In this document: positions 1-10,532 of the stretch, one piece after another
Layout of the letters: every line of letters begins with the position of its first letter
Numbering within the stretch: position 1 is the first letter of the stretch
Source of the DNA: Betaproteobacteria bacterium
GTDB taxonomy: Bacteria > Pseudomonadota > Gammaproteobacteria > Burkholderiales > SG8-39
NCBI GenBank assembly: GCA_029863065.1
Contig: JAOTWE010000006.1
Location: forward strand, 1 to 33,824
Direction: 5' to 3'
DNA: 33,824 nucleotides
Notes under the pieces: model-generated
What the model was told of the DNA's origin: nothing
Databases searched by the model: none
What the model saw: only the letters and a program-made list of their open reading frames with translations
Program-made: the position numbers and the translations under genes

Positions 1-835
1 CGAACACCTCCACCAGCGTGGCGCCGCGCGCGAGTGACACCGCCGCCACCACCAGCGCCGCCACCCCCACCGCCACGGTGAGCAGCCGCGTGAAGCGCGT
101 CATGCGCAGCACGAGCGGCGCCGTGGGTGCTTCCCGGCCGAGCACGGAGGTGGCGATGCGCCCGAGCGCAGTGTCGGTGGCCGTGGCCACGACGAGCCCG
201 CGCCCCCGCCCGCTGCGCACCATGGTGCCCGCGAAGACCATGTTGACGCGCTCGGCGAGCACCACCTCACGCTCGAGCACGCGCTCGGCGTCTTTCACCA
301 CGGCCAGCGACTCGCCGGTGAGCAGCGATTCGTCGACCGAGAGGCGCTGCTCGGCGACGAGGCGCAGGTCGGCGGGCACCTTGGCGCCCGACTCGAGCAG
401 CACGAGGTCGCCGGGCACGAGCTCGCCCGCGTCGATGTCGCGCTCTTCGCCGTCGCGCTCGACCAGCGCGCGCGCGCTGACGAGGTTGCGCAGCGCTTCC
501 GCGGCGCGCTCGGCGCTCGACTCCTGGTGCGTGCCGATGAGCGCGTTGATGAGGACGGCGGCGAGGATAAAGGCGGCGTCCGCCCAGTCGCGCAGCAGCA
601 GCGACAGCAGCGCCGCGCCGATCAGCACGAGCATCAGGGGGCTGGCGAACTGGCGCAGGAAGATCGCGGCGAGCGAGCGCGGCGCGGCGCGCGGCAGCGT
701 GTTGCGCCCGAACAGCGCGAGCCGCCGCGCGGCCTCGTCGCGCGCCAGACCGCGTGCCGCGGCACCGATCGCCGCCGCGACCTCGCCTGCGGGCAGCGCG
801 TGGGGATGCAGGCGCGAGAGCGCGGCGCGGTCCAC
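1..835 (-). CDS. Cation-transporting P-type ATPase, N-terminal part (cut by window edge)
   Basis: ATP-driven cation pump of the inner membrane; only the first 278 residues are in the window and the catalytic Asp lies beyond it. Visible in order: a cation-ATPase N-terminal domain (about residues 8-50), a first pair of membrane helices (about 66-82 and 85-102), the actuator domain with the TGES loop at 173-176 inside a VDESLLTGES stretch, and a third helix (about 249-270). The GTG at 835 is chosen because it lies 11 bases after the stop of the upstream MgtE-like gene and opens directly into the N-terminal domain; no strong ribosome site is visible. It is the last visible gene of the minus-strand operon starting at 9230. 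It is a distinct paralogue of the pump at 1823-4204. The substrate cannot be told, because the ion-site helices are missing. Confidence 0.88.
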   Translation of the reverse strand, partial: MDRAALSRLHPHALPAGEVAAAIGAAARGLARDEAARRLALFGRNTLPRAAPRSLAAIFLRQFASPLMLVLIGAALLSLLLRDWADAAFILAAVLINALIGTHQESSAERAAEALRNLVSARALVERDGEERDIDAGELVPGDLVLLESGAKVPADLRLVAEQRLSVDESLLTGESLAVVKDAERVLEREVVLAERVNMVFAGTMVRSGRGRGLVVATATDTALGRIATSVLGREAPTAPLVLRMTRFTRLLTVAVGVAALVVAAVSLARGATLVEVF

Positions 836-846
836 GGCGCGCGCCG

Positions 847-1818
847 CTACAGTCCGAAGGCGCGCACCACGCCCAGGTAGACGAGCAGGCTGAGGACGTC
901 CTGGATCACCGTGGCGATCGGGCCGCTGCCCATCGCCGGGTCGCGGCCCGCGCGCGCGAGCCACCACGGCAGCGCGAGCCCGAGCACTGCGGCGACGCCG
1001 CCCGCGGCGAAGATCGCGACGGCCACGGCGCCTGCGAGCTGCAGGCTGTCGAAGACGACCCACACCGGCAGGAAGCTGAGCAGCCCCAGCAAGGCGCCGA
1101 TCGTCATGCCGGTGCGCAGCTCGCCGCCGAGCAGGTGCGCCACACCCGTGCGCGTGAGCGACAGGCCGCGTACCGCCACCGCCTCGCTTTGCGTGCCGAT
1201 CGCGTCCGCCAGGTACACGATGCCGGGTACGAAGAAGGCGACGGCGACGTGCGCTTTCAGTGTCGCCTCGAATCCCGCCATGGCGGCGGTGGCGAAGGCG
1301 GCGCCGCCGAGGCCCGCGAGCAGCCACGGCAGGCGGTGACGCACGCGCCGCAGGGGCGGGTCCTCGATCGCGTGCCGCGCCTGCGCCGTCTCGCGCTGGA
1401 TGCCGGCGAGCACGTGCAGGTCTTCGACGTGCTCGCGGCGCAGCACCTGCATCAGCGCCTGCGCCGGCATGACGCCGAGCGCGCAGCCTTCGGCGTCGAC
1501 CACGGCCAGCGCGTCCACGCCGTGGTGCAGCGCGAGCGAGGCGGCGCGCTCCTGGTCGGTGTTCGGGCGCACGCGCGGAAAGTCGCGCGCGAGCGCCTTG
1601 TCGATCGGCTCGTCCGCCTCCAGCGCCACGACGCGCGCGAGCGGCGCGGCGCCGAGCAGGCGCCCGTGGGCGTCGGTCACCAGCACCAGCTCGAGGCTCG
1701 CGGGCTTCTCGGTGGCAAGGCGCGCGAGCACCTCCCGCACGCGCTCCGCCGGGCGCGCGTGCAGCACCGAGGCGACGAGGTGGGCGCCTACGGTCTCGTG
1801 ATGCTTCATTGCGCACAT
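847..1818 (-). CDS. mgtE: MgtE-like divalent cation transporter with CBS domains
   Basis: Probable Mg2+ (or other divalent cation) channel or transporter of the MgtE/SLC41 family. The N-terminal part (about residues 10-140) holds two CBS-like repeats, with VLVTDAHGRLLG and LAVVDAEGCALG as the strand-turn signatures. The C-terminal part (about 165-320) is hydrophobic, and the segment VYLADAIGTQSEAVAVRGL corresponds to the conserved pore helix of the family. At 323 residues it is shorter than the usual ~450; the helical MgtE_N domain is mostly absent, so Mg2+ gating may differ. The ATG at 1818 lies four bases after the stop of the upstream P-type ATPase, with GGTGAG just before it; an ATG at 1809 is the alternative. 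It lies between two P-type ATPases in one operon, which suggests a shared role in cation balance. Confidence 0.85.
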   Translation of the reverse strand: MCAMKHHETVGAHLVASVLHARPAERVREVLARLATEKPASLELVLVTDAHGRLLGAAPLARVVALEADEPIDKALARDFPRVRPNTDQERAASLALHHGVDALAVVDAEGCALGVMPAQALMQVLRREHVEDLHVLAGIQRETAQARHAIEDPPLRRVRHRLPWLLAGLGGAAFATAAMAGFEATLKAHVAVAFFVPGIVYLADAIGTQSEAVAVRGLSLTRTGVAHLLGGELRTGMTIGALLGLLSFLPVWVVFDSLQLAGAVAVAIFAAGGVAAVLGLALPWWLARAGRDPAMGSGPIATVIQDVLSLLVYLGVVRAFGL

Positions 1819-1822
1819 TGTC

Positions 1823-4204
1823 TCACCGCGCCTTTCTCCCGAGCTTGAGCAGCTCGACCCACGCCACCCCGGCAATGCCCGCCGCGGCGGCGAGCCCAAG
1901 CTGCGCGGGCCCGAGCGCGGAGAACTTGAACAGCGCCGCCGCCCCCGGCACGTAGATCGAAACGGCGAGCGCTGCGAGCGCGCCGAGGGTGATCCACCAC
2001 AGCGCCGCGTTCGGCTCCCGCATCGTGGCGAAGACGCTGCGCGTGCGCGAGCGCGTAGCGAAGAGCAGCGCCAGGTTCGAAAGGACGATGGCGGTGAACG
2101 CCGCGGCGCGTGCCTCGGTATCGGCCGCGCCGCCGGCGACTGTCAAACCGTACAACGCAAACACCGCCCCCAGCATGGTCGCGCCGAGCGCGAGGCTCAT
2201 GCCGAGCATCCGCAGGCTGAACAGCGGCTCGGCCGGATCGCGCGGCGGGCGCTCCATGGCCCCGGCTTCGGTAGGCTCGGCCTCGAACACCAGAGTGCAG
2301 GCCGGGTCGATCACGAACTCGAGGAACACCACGTGCACCGGCAGGAAGAACAGCGGCCCGCCCAGCGCCACCGGCAGGAACGCCATGCCGGCGATCGGCA
2401 CGTGCACGGACACGAGATAGCGCATGGCGTTGCGGATGTTTTCGTAGATACGCCGCCCCAGGCGCACCGTGCGCACGATCGAGGTGAAGTCGTCGTCGAG
2501 CAGGACGAGCGCGGCCGCCTCGCGCGCGACGTCGGTGCCGCGGCTGCCCATGGCGATGCCGATGTGCGCGGCCTTCAGCGCCGGCGCGTCGTTCACGCCG
2601 TCGCCGGTCATGGCGACCACTTCCCCCGCCGTGCGATACGCCTGTACCAGGCGCAGCTTCTGCTCGGGCCGCACGCGCGCGTAGACCTGCACGGTGCGCA
2701 CTGTCGCGGCGAGCGCCGCGTCGTCCATCTCGGCGATGTCATCGCCGGTCAGCGCCGCGCGCGCTTCGATGCCCGCCGCGCGCGCGATGTTGAGGGCGGT
2801 GCCCGGGTAGTCCCCCGTGACCATCACCACGCGGATCCCTGCCCGGCGGCACTGCGCCACCGCGTCCGGCACCGAGGCGCGCAACGGATCGGCGAGCTTG
2901 GCGAAGCCCGCGAAGCGGAATGCGCAGCGCCGCGGATCCTCGGGCAGTTCGCCTTCGCATTCGCCTTCGGCCACCGCCAGCAGGCGCAAGCCCTCCTGCG
3001 CGGCGCCACGCACTTCCTCCATTGCATCCATGCGCCCGCACAGGGCAAGCACCGTTTCCGGCGCGCCCTTCAGCGCGATGCGCCGCTCGCCCTGCGGCGA
3101 GCGCCAGGCGTGGCACACCGCCATGAACTCGTCGCTGAAGGGATAGTCGCGCTCGAGCCTCCATTCGCTGCGCACGCTGCGGGCGTCCGCGCTGGCCGCG
3201 GCGACGATCGCCTTCTCCATCGGGTCGAAGGCGTCGATCTCGCTGGCGAGCGCGGCGAGATCAGCCACCGGCTGCGGTGTATCGACCAGCGCCATGCGGT
3301 TCTCGGTCAGCGTCCCGGTCTTGTCCACGCACAGCACGGTGGCGGCGCCGAGCATCTCGATCGCCGCCATGCGGCGCGTCAGCACGCCGTGGCGCGAGAT
3401 GCGCCAGGCACCGAGGGCGAGGAACACGGTCAGCACCACCGGGAACTCCTCGGGCAGGATCGCCATGGCGAGCGTCAGGCCGCCAAGCGCGCCGCCCAGC
3501 CAGTCGCCGCGCGCCAGCACGTAGGCGAGCGCGAGCGCGAGGCAGAGAACGACCGCAAAGGCCGCCACCAGCCGCACGACGCGCGCCGTCTCGCGCTCGA
3601 GCGTCGTCTTGCCGGGCTCGAGCGTAGCGAGCGAGGTGCCGATGCGCCCCAGCTCGCTGCGTGGCCCGGTAGCACTCGCCTCGGCGCGTGCGTGGCCCTT
3701 CACCAGCAGGGTCCCGGAATACACGGTGTCGCCCGCGCGCTTGTCCACCGGCAGCGATTCGCCGGTAAGCAGCGATTCGTCCGCCGTCAGGTCGGTGGCC
3801 GTGATTAGCCGCGCGTCGGCCGGCACGCGGTCGCCCTCCGCGAGGATCAGCAGATCGCCGCGCACCACCTCGCGCCCGGCAATGCGCTTTCGCTCGCCGT
3901 CGCGCAATACCATGGCGCGCGGGCTCGAGAGGTCGCGCAGCGCCTCAAGCGCGCGCTCGGCCTTGCGCTCCTGCGCCACCGTGATGGCGATCACGCCGAC
4001 GATGGAGGCGCCCAGCACCAGCGCTTCGTGCACATCGCCGAGCAGAAGATAGATGCCGGTGGCCGCGATGAGCAGCAGGAACATCGGCTCGCGCAGCACG
4101 CCGAGCGCAAGGGCGAGCATCCCATGCCGCGCGGCCGTCGGCAGCGCGTTCGGTCCCTCGGCCGCGAGGCGCGCGGCCGCCTCGGCGGAGCTCAGCCCCT
4201 TCAC
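1823..4204 (-). CDS. Cation-transporting P-type ATPase with PEEFP motif
   Basis: Complete 793-residue P-type ATPase. Motifs: TGES at 147-150, DKTGTLT at 294-300 (phosphorylated Asp 294), KGAPE at 379-383, MVTGD at 461-465 and TGDGVND at 533-539. Helices flank the actuator domain and fill the C terminus. The fourth-helix motif is PEEFP (251-255), where Ca2+ and Na+/K+ pumps have PEGLP. The sixth helix reads IDPACTLVFEAEP (about 632-644) instead of the DGLPA-type sequence of Ca2+ pumps. The extra carboxylates suggest a different or broader cation specificity; I cannot name the ion. The GTG start at 4204 overlaps the stop of the acyl carrier protein gene by four bases (GTGA), so translation is probably coupled. 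Fifth gene after the acetyl-CoA synthetase in the operon. Confidence 0.93.
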   Translation of the reverse strand: MKGLSSAEAAARLAAEGPNALPTAARHGMLALALGVLREPMFLLLIAATGIYLLLGDVHEALVLGASIVGVIAITVAQERKAERALEALRDLSSPRAMVLRDGERKRIAGREVVRGDLLILAEGDRVPADARLITATDLTADESLLTGESLPVDKRAGDTVYSGTLLVKGHARAEASATGPRSELGRIGTSLATLEPGKTTLERETARVVRLVAAFAVVLCLALALAYVLARGDWLGGALGGLTLAMAILPEEFPVVLTVFLALGAWRISRHGVLTRRMAAIEMLGAATVLCVDKTGTLTENRMALVDTPQPVADLAALASEIDAFDPMEKAIVAAASADARSVRSEWRLERDYPFSDEFMAVCHAWRSPQGERRIALKGAPETVLALCGRMDAMEEVRGAAQEGLRLLAVAEGECEGELPEDPRRCAFRFAGFAKLADPLRASVPDAVAQCRRAGIRVVMVTGDYPGTALNIARAAGIEARAALTGDDIAEMDDAALAATVRTVQVYARVRPEQKLRLVQAYRTAGEVVAMTGDGVNDAPALKAAHIGIAMGSRGTDVAREAAALVLLDDDFTSIVRTVRLGRRIYENIRNAMRYLVSVHVPIAGMAFLPVALGGPLFFLPVHVVFLEFVIDPACTLVFEAEPTEAGAMERPPRDPAEPLFSLRMLGMSLALGATMLGAVFALYGLTVAGGAADTEARAAAFTAIVLSNLALLFATRSRTRSVFATMREPNAALWWITLGALAALAVSIYVPGAAALFKFSALGPAQLGLAAAAGIAGVAWVELLKLGRKAR

Positions 4205-4440
4205 CGCGCCTTTGCCGCGAGGTATTGCACCACTTGGTCGAGCGTGCCGAGCTTGCGGTAGTCGGCTTCCGGAATCTCGATCTGCAGCCGCTCGTTCAGC
4301 GCGACGAGGAAGTTGAGCCAGTCCATCGAGTCGAGGTCGACCTGGTCGCGGAGCGGCTTCGCCGGCGCGACCTCCTCCAGCTCGGGCGCAATGCGCCTGA
4401 GCTCGCCGAGCACGACTTTCCTGATCTCGTTCGCGTCCAT
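4201..4440 (-). CDS. Acyl carrier protein
   Basis: Small acidic four-helix carrier protein of 79 residues. The DSMDW motif (Ser about residue 37) matches the DSL motif at which 4'-phosphopantetheine is attached, and VALNERLQIEIPEADY is the typical following helix. Family role: carries acyl groups as thioesters on a swinging arm. The ATG at 4440 shares one base with the stop of the E2 gene (TGATG), and the gene's end overlaps the next pump gene by four bases. No ketosynthase, acyltransferase or other fatty-acid gene is nearby. Its place directly after a 2-oxoacid dehydrogenase complex and an acyl-CoA synthetase suggests it may take acetyl or another acyl group from them; this is inference. A GTG one codon upstream (4443) is an alternative start. 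Confidence 0.9.
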   Translation of the reverse strand: MDANEIRKVVLGELRRIAPELEEVAPAKPLRDQVDLDSMDWLNFLVALNERLQIEIPEADYRKLGTLDQVVQYLAAKAR

Positions 4441-5585
4441 CACAGTTTCTCCGGTTCCTGCAGCAGGGCCGCGAGCGCGGCCAGGAAGCGCGCGCCGCGA
4501 TGGCCGTCGCTCGCGCGGTGATCGCCCGCGAGGCTCGCCACCACCACCGGCACGGCGCCGGTCATGCCGTCCTCGGCCCAGGGACGCGGCGCGAGGCGCC
4601 CGAAGCCGACGATCGCCAGCTGCGGCGGATAGATCACAGGAAACACCGCGTCCACACCCTGGTCGCCGAGGTTGGTCACGGTGACCGTCGGATCGCTCAT
4701 CTCGGAGGAGCGCAAGCTGCCCGCGCGTGCGCGGCGCACGAGATCGGCGAGCGCCTTCATCAGCTCGTCGAGGCCGAGCTCGGCGACGTCGTGGATCGCG
4801 GGCGCGATAAGCCCGCCCTGCCGCAGCGAGATGGCAACGCCGACGTGGATGCCTGGCGCCGGCTGCAAGGCGTTGTCTCGCCAGAAGCCGTTCAAGTCGG
4901 GAAAATCCTTCAGCGCGAGCGCCACGGCTTTCAGCTGCAGGGCGCCCATCAGCAGCCTGTCGGCGACGGGTCGCTTCTCGTTTTGCGCCGTGAGCCAGTC
5001 CGCCGCGCGCTGCATCGGGATCGCCTGCGAGAGGTAATAGTGCGGGATCTCGCGCTTGGAGCGGCTCATCGCCGCGGCGATCGCCTTGCGCATGGCGGCG
5101 AGCTTATCGGGAGGCGGCGCGGCCTCCTTCTTCGGCGCGCCCTTCGCCGCGTTCTCGACGTCTTCCACTGTCACCGCGCCGTGCGGCCCGCTGCCGGGCA
5201 GCTGTTCGACGTCCACGCCCAGCTCGCGCGCGTGCTTGCGCGCGGCGGGGGAGACGAGGTGGCGGGTTGCGCCGGGCGCTGGCGCAGGTTTCGCTTCCGG
5301 CCTCGGTTCCGGCTCCGCGGCGGGCTTCGCCGGCGCCTCCTTCGGCTCGGCCGCGCCGCGCAGATGCGCCAGCACGCCGCCGACCGGAACAGTCTCGCCA
5401 GGCTTGGCGACGAGCTCTTCGATGACGCCCTCCTGCCAGATCTCCACATCCACTGCGGCCTTCGGCGTTTCCACCACCGCCACGAGGTCGCCGCGCTTCA
5501 CCGTGTCGCCCGGCTTCACCTTCCATTCCAGGAGCTTGCCCTCGTCCATGTCGGCGCCGAGCGAGGGCATCTTGAACTCGATCAT
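4440..5585 (-). CDS. Dihydrolipoamide acyltransferase (E2) of a 2-oxoacid dehydrogenase complex
   Basis: Transfers the acyl group from E1-bound thiamine diphosphate, via lipoyl-lysine, to CoA. 381 residues: one N-terminal lipoyl domain (about 1-76, lipoylated Lys in [12 protein letters not shown]), an Ala/Pro/Glu-rich linker, a peripheral-subunit-binding domain ([20 protein letters not shown], about 110-145), then the catalytic domain, ending with GDHRASDG, which supplies the catalytic His and Asp. The lipoyl motif has ETPKA where most E2 proteins have E(T/S)DKA. The ATG at 5585 gives a clean lipoyl-domain start and overlaps the E1beta stop by four bases (ATGA). Substrate could be pyruvate or acetoin. 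No E3 gene is in the visible operon, so E3 would come from elsewhere. Confidence 0.93.
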   Translation of the reverse strand: MIEFKMPSLGADMDEGKLLEWKVKPGDTVKRGDLVAVVETPKAAVDVEIWQEGVIEELVAKPGETVPVGGVLAHLRGAAEPKEAPAKPAAEPEPRPEAKPAPAPGATRHLVSPAARKHARELGVDVEQLPGSGPHGAVTVEDVENAAKGAPKKEAAPPPDKLAAMRKAIAAAMSRSKREIPHYYLSQAIPMQRAADWLTAQNEKRPVADRLLMGALQLKAVALALKDFPDLNGFWRDNALQPAPGIHVGVAISLRQGGLIAPAIHDVAELGLDELMKALADLVRRARAGSLRSSEMSDPTVTVTNLGDQGVDAVFPVIYPPQLAIVGFGRLAPRPWAEDGMTGAVPVVVASLAGDHRASDGHRGARFLAALAALLQEPEKL

Positions 5586-6535
5586 GCGAACAGCCCCTGC
5601 GCCGCGGCGACGATCTTCTCCGTTTGCGGCAGCGCGGCTTCTTCCAGATGTTTCGCGTAGGGCACCGGCACCTCCTCGCTGCACACGCGCGCCACCGGCG
5701 CATCCAGCTCGTAGAAAGCCTGCTCCATGATGCGCGCCATCACCTCGGCGGCGAGCCCGCCGCTCCTCCAACCTTCGTCCACCACCACGGCGCGGCGCGT
5801 CTTCTTCAGCGACCCGACGACCGGCGCCATGTCGAGCGGGCGCAGGACCCGCAGGTCGATCACCTCGCCGTCCACCTGCTCCGCGGCCTGCATCGCCTTC
5901 GGCAGGCAGCCGCCGTAGGTGACCAGCGTGACCCGGCTCCCCTCGCGCCGCACCTTCGACGAGGCGATGTCGACCTTCCCGCCGGAGGCTTCGCCTTTCG
6001 TCTCGAACAGCGCCGGGTACTCGAAGACCAGCACCGGGTCGGGGTCGGCGAGCGCCGCGCCGAGCATGCCGCGCGCGTCCTCGACGGTCGCGGGCGCGAC
6101 GATCCTGATGCCCGGGATGTGCGCGTACCAGCCCTCCAGGCTGTGCGAGTGCTGCGCGGCGAGCTGGCGCCCGGCGCCGGTCGCCATACGCACGACGAGC
6201 GGCACGGAAAACTGCCCGCCCGACATGTGCCTGAGCAGCGCCGCGGTGTTCACGATCTGGTCGAGCGCGAGCAGGCTGAAGTTCACCGTCATCACTTCCA
6301 CGATCGGGCGCATGCCGCCGAGCGCGGCGCCAATGCCCGCGCCCACGAAGCCGAGTTCCGAGAGCGGCGTGTCGCGCACGCGCTCGGATCCGTACTTCTC
6401 CAGCAGGCCCTTGCTCACGGCGTAGGTGCCGCCGTATCTGCCGACGTCCTCGCCCATGAGAAAGACGCGCTCGTCCTTTTCGAGTGCCTCGTCGAGCGCG
6501 AGGCGCAGCGCCTCGCGGTAGCTGATCGCGCTCAT
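5582..6535 (-). CDS. Pyruvate/acetoin dehydrogenase E1 component, beta subunit
   Basis: 317-residue beta subunit of the thiamine-diphosphate-dependent alpha2beta2 E1 enzyme. It begins [18 protein letters not shown] and contains GEDVGRYGG, the [17 protein letters not shown] block that holds the catalytic Glu contacting the thiazolium ring, and the [19 protein letters not shown] block typical of pyruvate/acetoin dehydrogenases. The C-terminal transketolase-like domain ([17 protein letters not shown]) is complete. The ATG at 6535 overlaps the E1alpha stop by four bases (ATGA), and its own stop overlaps E2 in the same way, so the complex is made from one message. The family signature fits pyruvate or acetoin better than branched-chain substrates, but the two cannot be separated from sequence alone. 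Confidence 0.93.
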   Translation of the reverse strand: MSAISYREALRLALDEALEKDERVFLMGEDVGRYGGTYAVSKGLLEKYGSERVRDTPLSELGFVGAGIGAALGGMRPIVEVMTVNFSLLALDQIVNTAALLRHMSGGQFSVPLVVRMATGAGRQLAAQHSHSLEGWYAHIPGIRIVAPATVEDARGMLGAALADPDPVLVFEYPALFETKGEASGGKVDIASSKVRREGSRVTLVTYGGCLPKAMQAAEQVDGEVIDLRVLRPLDMAPVVGSLKKTRRAVVVDEGWRSGGLAAEVMARIMEQAFYELDAPVARVCSEEVPVPYAKHLEEAALPQTEKIVAAAQGLFA

Positions 6536-7520
6536 GACGGAGTGGTGACGTCCTTCGCCAGGTCTTCCGCCGGCTCCCGGGTGCCGGCTTCGGCGAACGC
6601 GACCGCCTTGTCCACCTCGGCCTGCGCCGCGCGGTCGAGCTCGAGGAAGCGCCCCTCGGTCAGATCGCCTTGCGCCTTGAGGCGCGCCGAGAAGGTGTGC
6701 AGCGGCCCGCGCTCCTTCCACGCCTCCACCTCGCCCTTGTCCCGGTACAGCTCGGGGTCGAACATCGAGTGCGCGCGGAAGCGGTAGGTCTGGAACTCCA
6801 CGAACACCGGGCCCTTCGTCGCGACGTGCTCACGCGCGCGCTGGGCGGTCTTGTGCACCGCGGCGACGTCCATGCCGTCGGCCTTCAGCGTCGCCATGCC
6901 GTAGGAGGCGGCCTTGGCGCACAGGTCGGTCTGCGACTCCGAGCGCTCGAGCGCCGTGCCCATCGCGTACAGGTTGTTCTCGCAGAAGTACGCCACCGGC
7001 AGCCGCCAGAGCTGCGCCAGGTTCATCGACTCGTGGAACGCGCCCTCGGCGACCGCGCCTTCGCCGAAGAAGCACGCGGTGATCCGCGATTCCTTCTTCA
7101 GCTTCGCCGCGAGCGCGAGGCCCGCGGCGAGCGGCAGCCCGCCGCCGACGATGGCGTTGCCGCCATAGAAGCGCGCCGCCGCGTCGAACAGGTGCATCGA
7201 GCCGCCGCGCCCGCCCGAGCAGCCTTCGCGCTTGCCGTACATCTCGGCCATGATGCGGTCCATCGACACGCCGCGCAGGAGCGCATGGCCGTGCTCGCGG
7301 TAGGTGGCGACGATGTTGTCCTCGGGCGCGAGCGCGCGCATCGCCCCGGCGGCTACCGCCTCCTCGCCGATGTACAGGTGCAGGAACCCCCGGATCTTGC
7401 CCTCGCCGTAGAGCTCGGCGCACTTCTCCTCCATGCGGCGGATCCTCAGCATGTCGGCGAGCAGCGCGAGCGAGAGCGCCACCGGCAGCTCGACCTTTCC
7501 AGACGGCGGCGGCGGGACCT

Positions 7521-7524
<4 letters not shown>
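6532..7524 (-). CDS. Pyruvate/acetoin dehydrogenase E1 component, alpha subunit
   Basis: 330-residue alpha subunit of the thiamine-diphosphate-dependent decarboxylase. Signatures: [36 protein letters not shown] with [19 protein letters not shown], and the cofactor-binding GEG...ENN motif ([15 protein letters not shown] to [10 protein letters not shown]). The first element is GEG where most relatives have GDG, a conservative change at the metal-binding Asp. The phosphorylation-loop region is [12 protein letters not shown]. The GTG at 7524 is chosen because it overlaps the acetyl-CoA synthetase stop by four bases (GTGA); upstream codons run back into that gene. With E1beta and E2 it would make acetyl-CoA from pyruvate, the same product as the synthetase encoded just upstream. 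Confidence 0.93.
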
Positions 7525-9230
<1,706 letters not shown>

Positions 9231-9263
9231 GCAACAATGGTCGCCGAACCGGCTGCGCCGCGT

Positions 9264-9277
9264 TTGACTTTCGTCAA
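9264..9277. promoter_or_regulatory. FNR/ANR-type box A between acsA and GNAT operons
   Basis: Palindrome TTGAC-TTTC-GTCAA, centre 9270.5, in an 80-base divergent gap. On the plus side GACAAT (9299-9304) and on the minus side GACCAT (9242 down to 9237) place the final T of a -10 hexamer exactly 33.5 bases from the centre. The predicted starts fall at the GNAT ATG (9310) and the acsA GTG (9230). This fits class II activation, with the box near -41.5. Binding by an FNR/CRP-family protein is inferred from the consensus. Confidence 0.72.
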
Positions 9278-9309
9278 CCGGCGCCGCGCTGCGCTCGCGA
9301 CAATGCCCA

Positions 9310-9828
9310 ATGGTCGAGTTTCCCCTGCACCTTGTGCGCACGCGCAAGCTGGCCGACGGACGCACGGTGACCATCCGCCCGGTGCGTGCCGGGGACGAGC
9401 GCGCCGAAGCGCAATTCCTCGAGAGCCTGTCCGGCGAGAGCCAGCGCCTCAGGTTCCTGAATTACGTGCAGGCGCCGGGCGACCGGCTGGTGCACTTCTT
9501 CACGCACATCGACTACGACCGCCACATGGCCTTCGTCTGCGAAGCCGAGGGCGGCGAACTGGTCGGCGAGGCGCGCTACGTCGCCAACGCCGACGGCCGC
9601 AGCTGCGAGTTCGGCGTCGTGGTGGCGGACCACTGGCGCCATAGCGGCATGGCGCGGCTGCTCATGGACGCGCTCATCCGCGCCGCGCAGGCGCGCAAGC
9701 TCGAGACCATGGAAGGCCTGGTGCTGAGCGACAACCAGGACATGCTGAAGTTCGCCAGTGCGCTCGGCTTCGAGCTCACGCCCGACGCCGTGAAGCCGGC
9801 GCTCGTGCGCGTGACGAGGAAGCTTTGA
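9310..9828 (+). CDS. GNAT-family N-acetyltransferase
   Basis: 172-residue single-domain acetyltransferase. The domain starts at about residue 20 ([11 protein letters not shown]); the conserved strand-4/acetyl-CoA-binding region is [28 protein letters not shown], a degenerate form of the usual Q/RxxGxG/A loop. It resembles the catalytic domain of protein acetyltransferases of the Pat type, without their large ADP-forming-ligase-like domain. Because it lies divergently from an acetyl-CoA synthetase and shares its box, control of that enzyme by lysine acetylation is a reasonable guess; other substrates are possible. The ATG at 9310 is 39.5 bases from the box centre and has no ribosome site. Its stop overlaps the TTG start of the ABC ATPase (TTGA), so it heads a seven-gene operon. 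Confidence 0.85.
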   Translation: MVEFPLHLVRTRKLADGRTVTIRPVRAGDERAEAQFLESLSGESQRLRFLNYVQAPGDRLVHFFTHIDYDRHMAFVCEAEGGELVGEARYVANADGRSCEFGVVVADHWRHSGMARLLMDALIRAAQARKLETMEGLVLSDNQDMLKFASALGFELTPDAVKPALVRVTRKL

Positions 9829-10532
9829 GCGCGCCGGTCTTCCAGGCCCGCGGCCTTACCAAGGTCTACCGAATGGGCGAAGCCGAGGTGCACGCGCTGC
9901 GCGGTGTCGACCTGGAGATCTTCGCCGGCGAGTTCATCGTGCTGCTCGGGCCCTCGGGCAGCGGCAAGTCGACGCTGCTCAACATCCTCGGCGGGCTGGA
10001 TACGCCGACCGCAGGCGACGTGCGCTTCCTCGAGCACCAGCTCACCGGCGCCGACGAGGCCGAGCTGACGCGCTACCGGCGCGAGCACGTGGGATTCGTG
10101 TTCCAGTTCTACAATCTCATTCCGAGCCTCACTGCGCAGGAGAATGTGGCGCTGGTGACCGACATTGCCGTCGCGCCGATGCCCGCGCACGAGGCGCTCG
10201 ATTGGGTGGGGCTCGGCGAGCGGCTGGATCACTTCCCCTCGCAGCTCTCGGGCGGCGAGCAGCAGCGCGTCGCCATTGCCCGCGCCATCGCCAAGCGCCC
10301 GCAGGTGCTGCTGTGCGACGAGCCCACCGGCGCGCTCGACTACGAGACCGGCAAGCTGGTGCTCGAGGTGATCGCCAAGATCAACGCCGAGCTCGGCACC
10401 ACGGCGATGGTCATCACGCACAACGCCGCGATCTCGGGCATGGCCGACCGCGTGCTGCGGCTGGGCAACGGCCGCATCGTGGGCGAGGAGAAGCCCGCGC
10501 GCAAGCTCACGCCGGCGGAGATTTCCTGGTGA
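9825..10532 (+). CDS. ABC transporter ATP-binding protein (MacB/LolD type)
   Basis: 235-residue nucleotide-binding subunit. Walker [10 protein letters not shown] at 42-50, Q-loop in [17 protein letters not shown], signature LSGGEQQ from residue 141, Walker [13 protein letters not shown] about 160-170, and switch His in VITHN. These are typical of MacB/LolD/DevA-like ATPases that work with FtsX-type permeases rather than with import permeases. The TTG start at 9825 overlaps the GNAT stop by four bases; the family N terminus (ARGLTKVY) follows directly. It forms a tripartite exporter with the next two genes. Substrate unknown. Confidence 0.94.
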   Translation: MSAPVFQARGLTKVYRMGEAEVHALRGVDLEIFAGEFIVLLGPSGSGKSTLLNILGGLDTPTAGDVRFLEHQLTGADEAELTRYRREHVGFVFQFYNLIPSLTAQENVALVTDIAVAPMPAHEALDWVGLGERLDHFPSQLSGGEQQRVAIARAIAKRPQVLLCDEPTGALDYETGKLVLEVIAKINAELGTTAMVITHNAAISGMADRVLRLGNGRIVGEEKPARKLTPAEISW

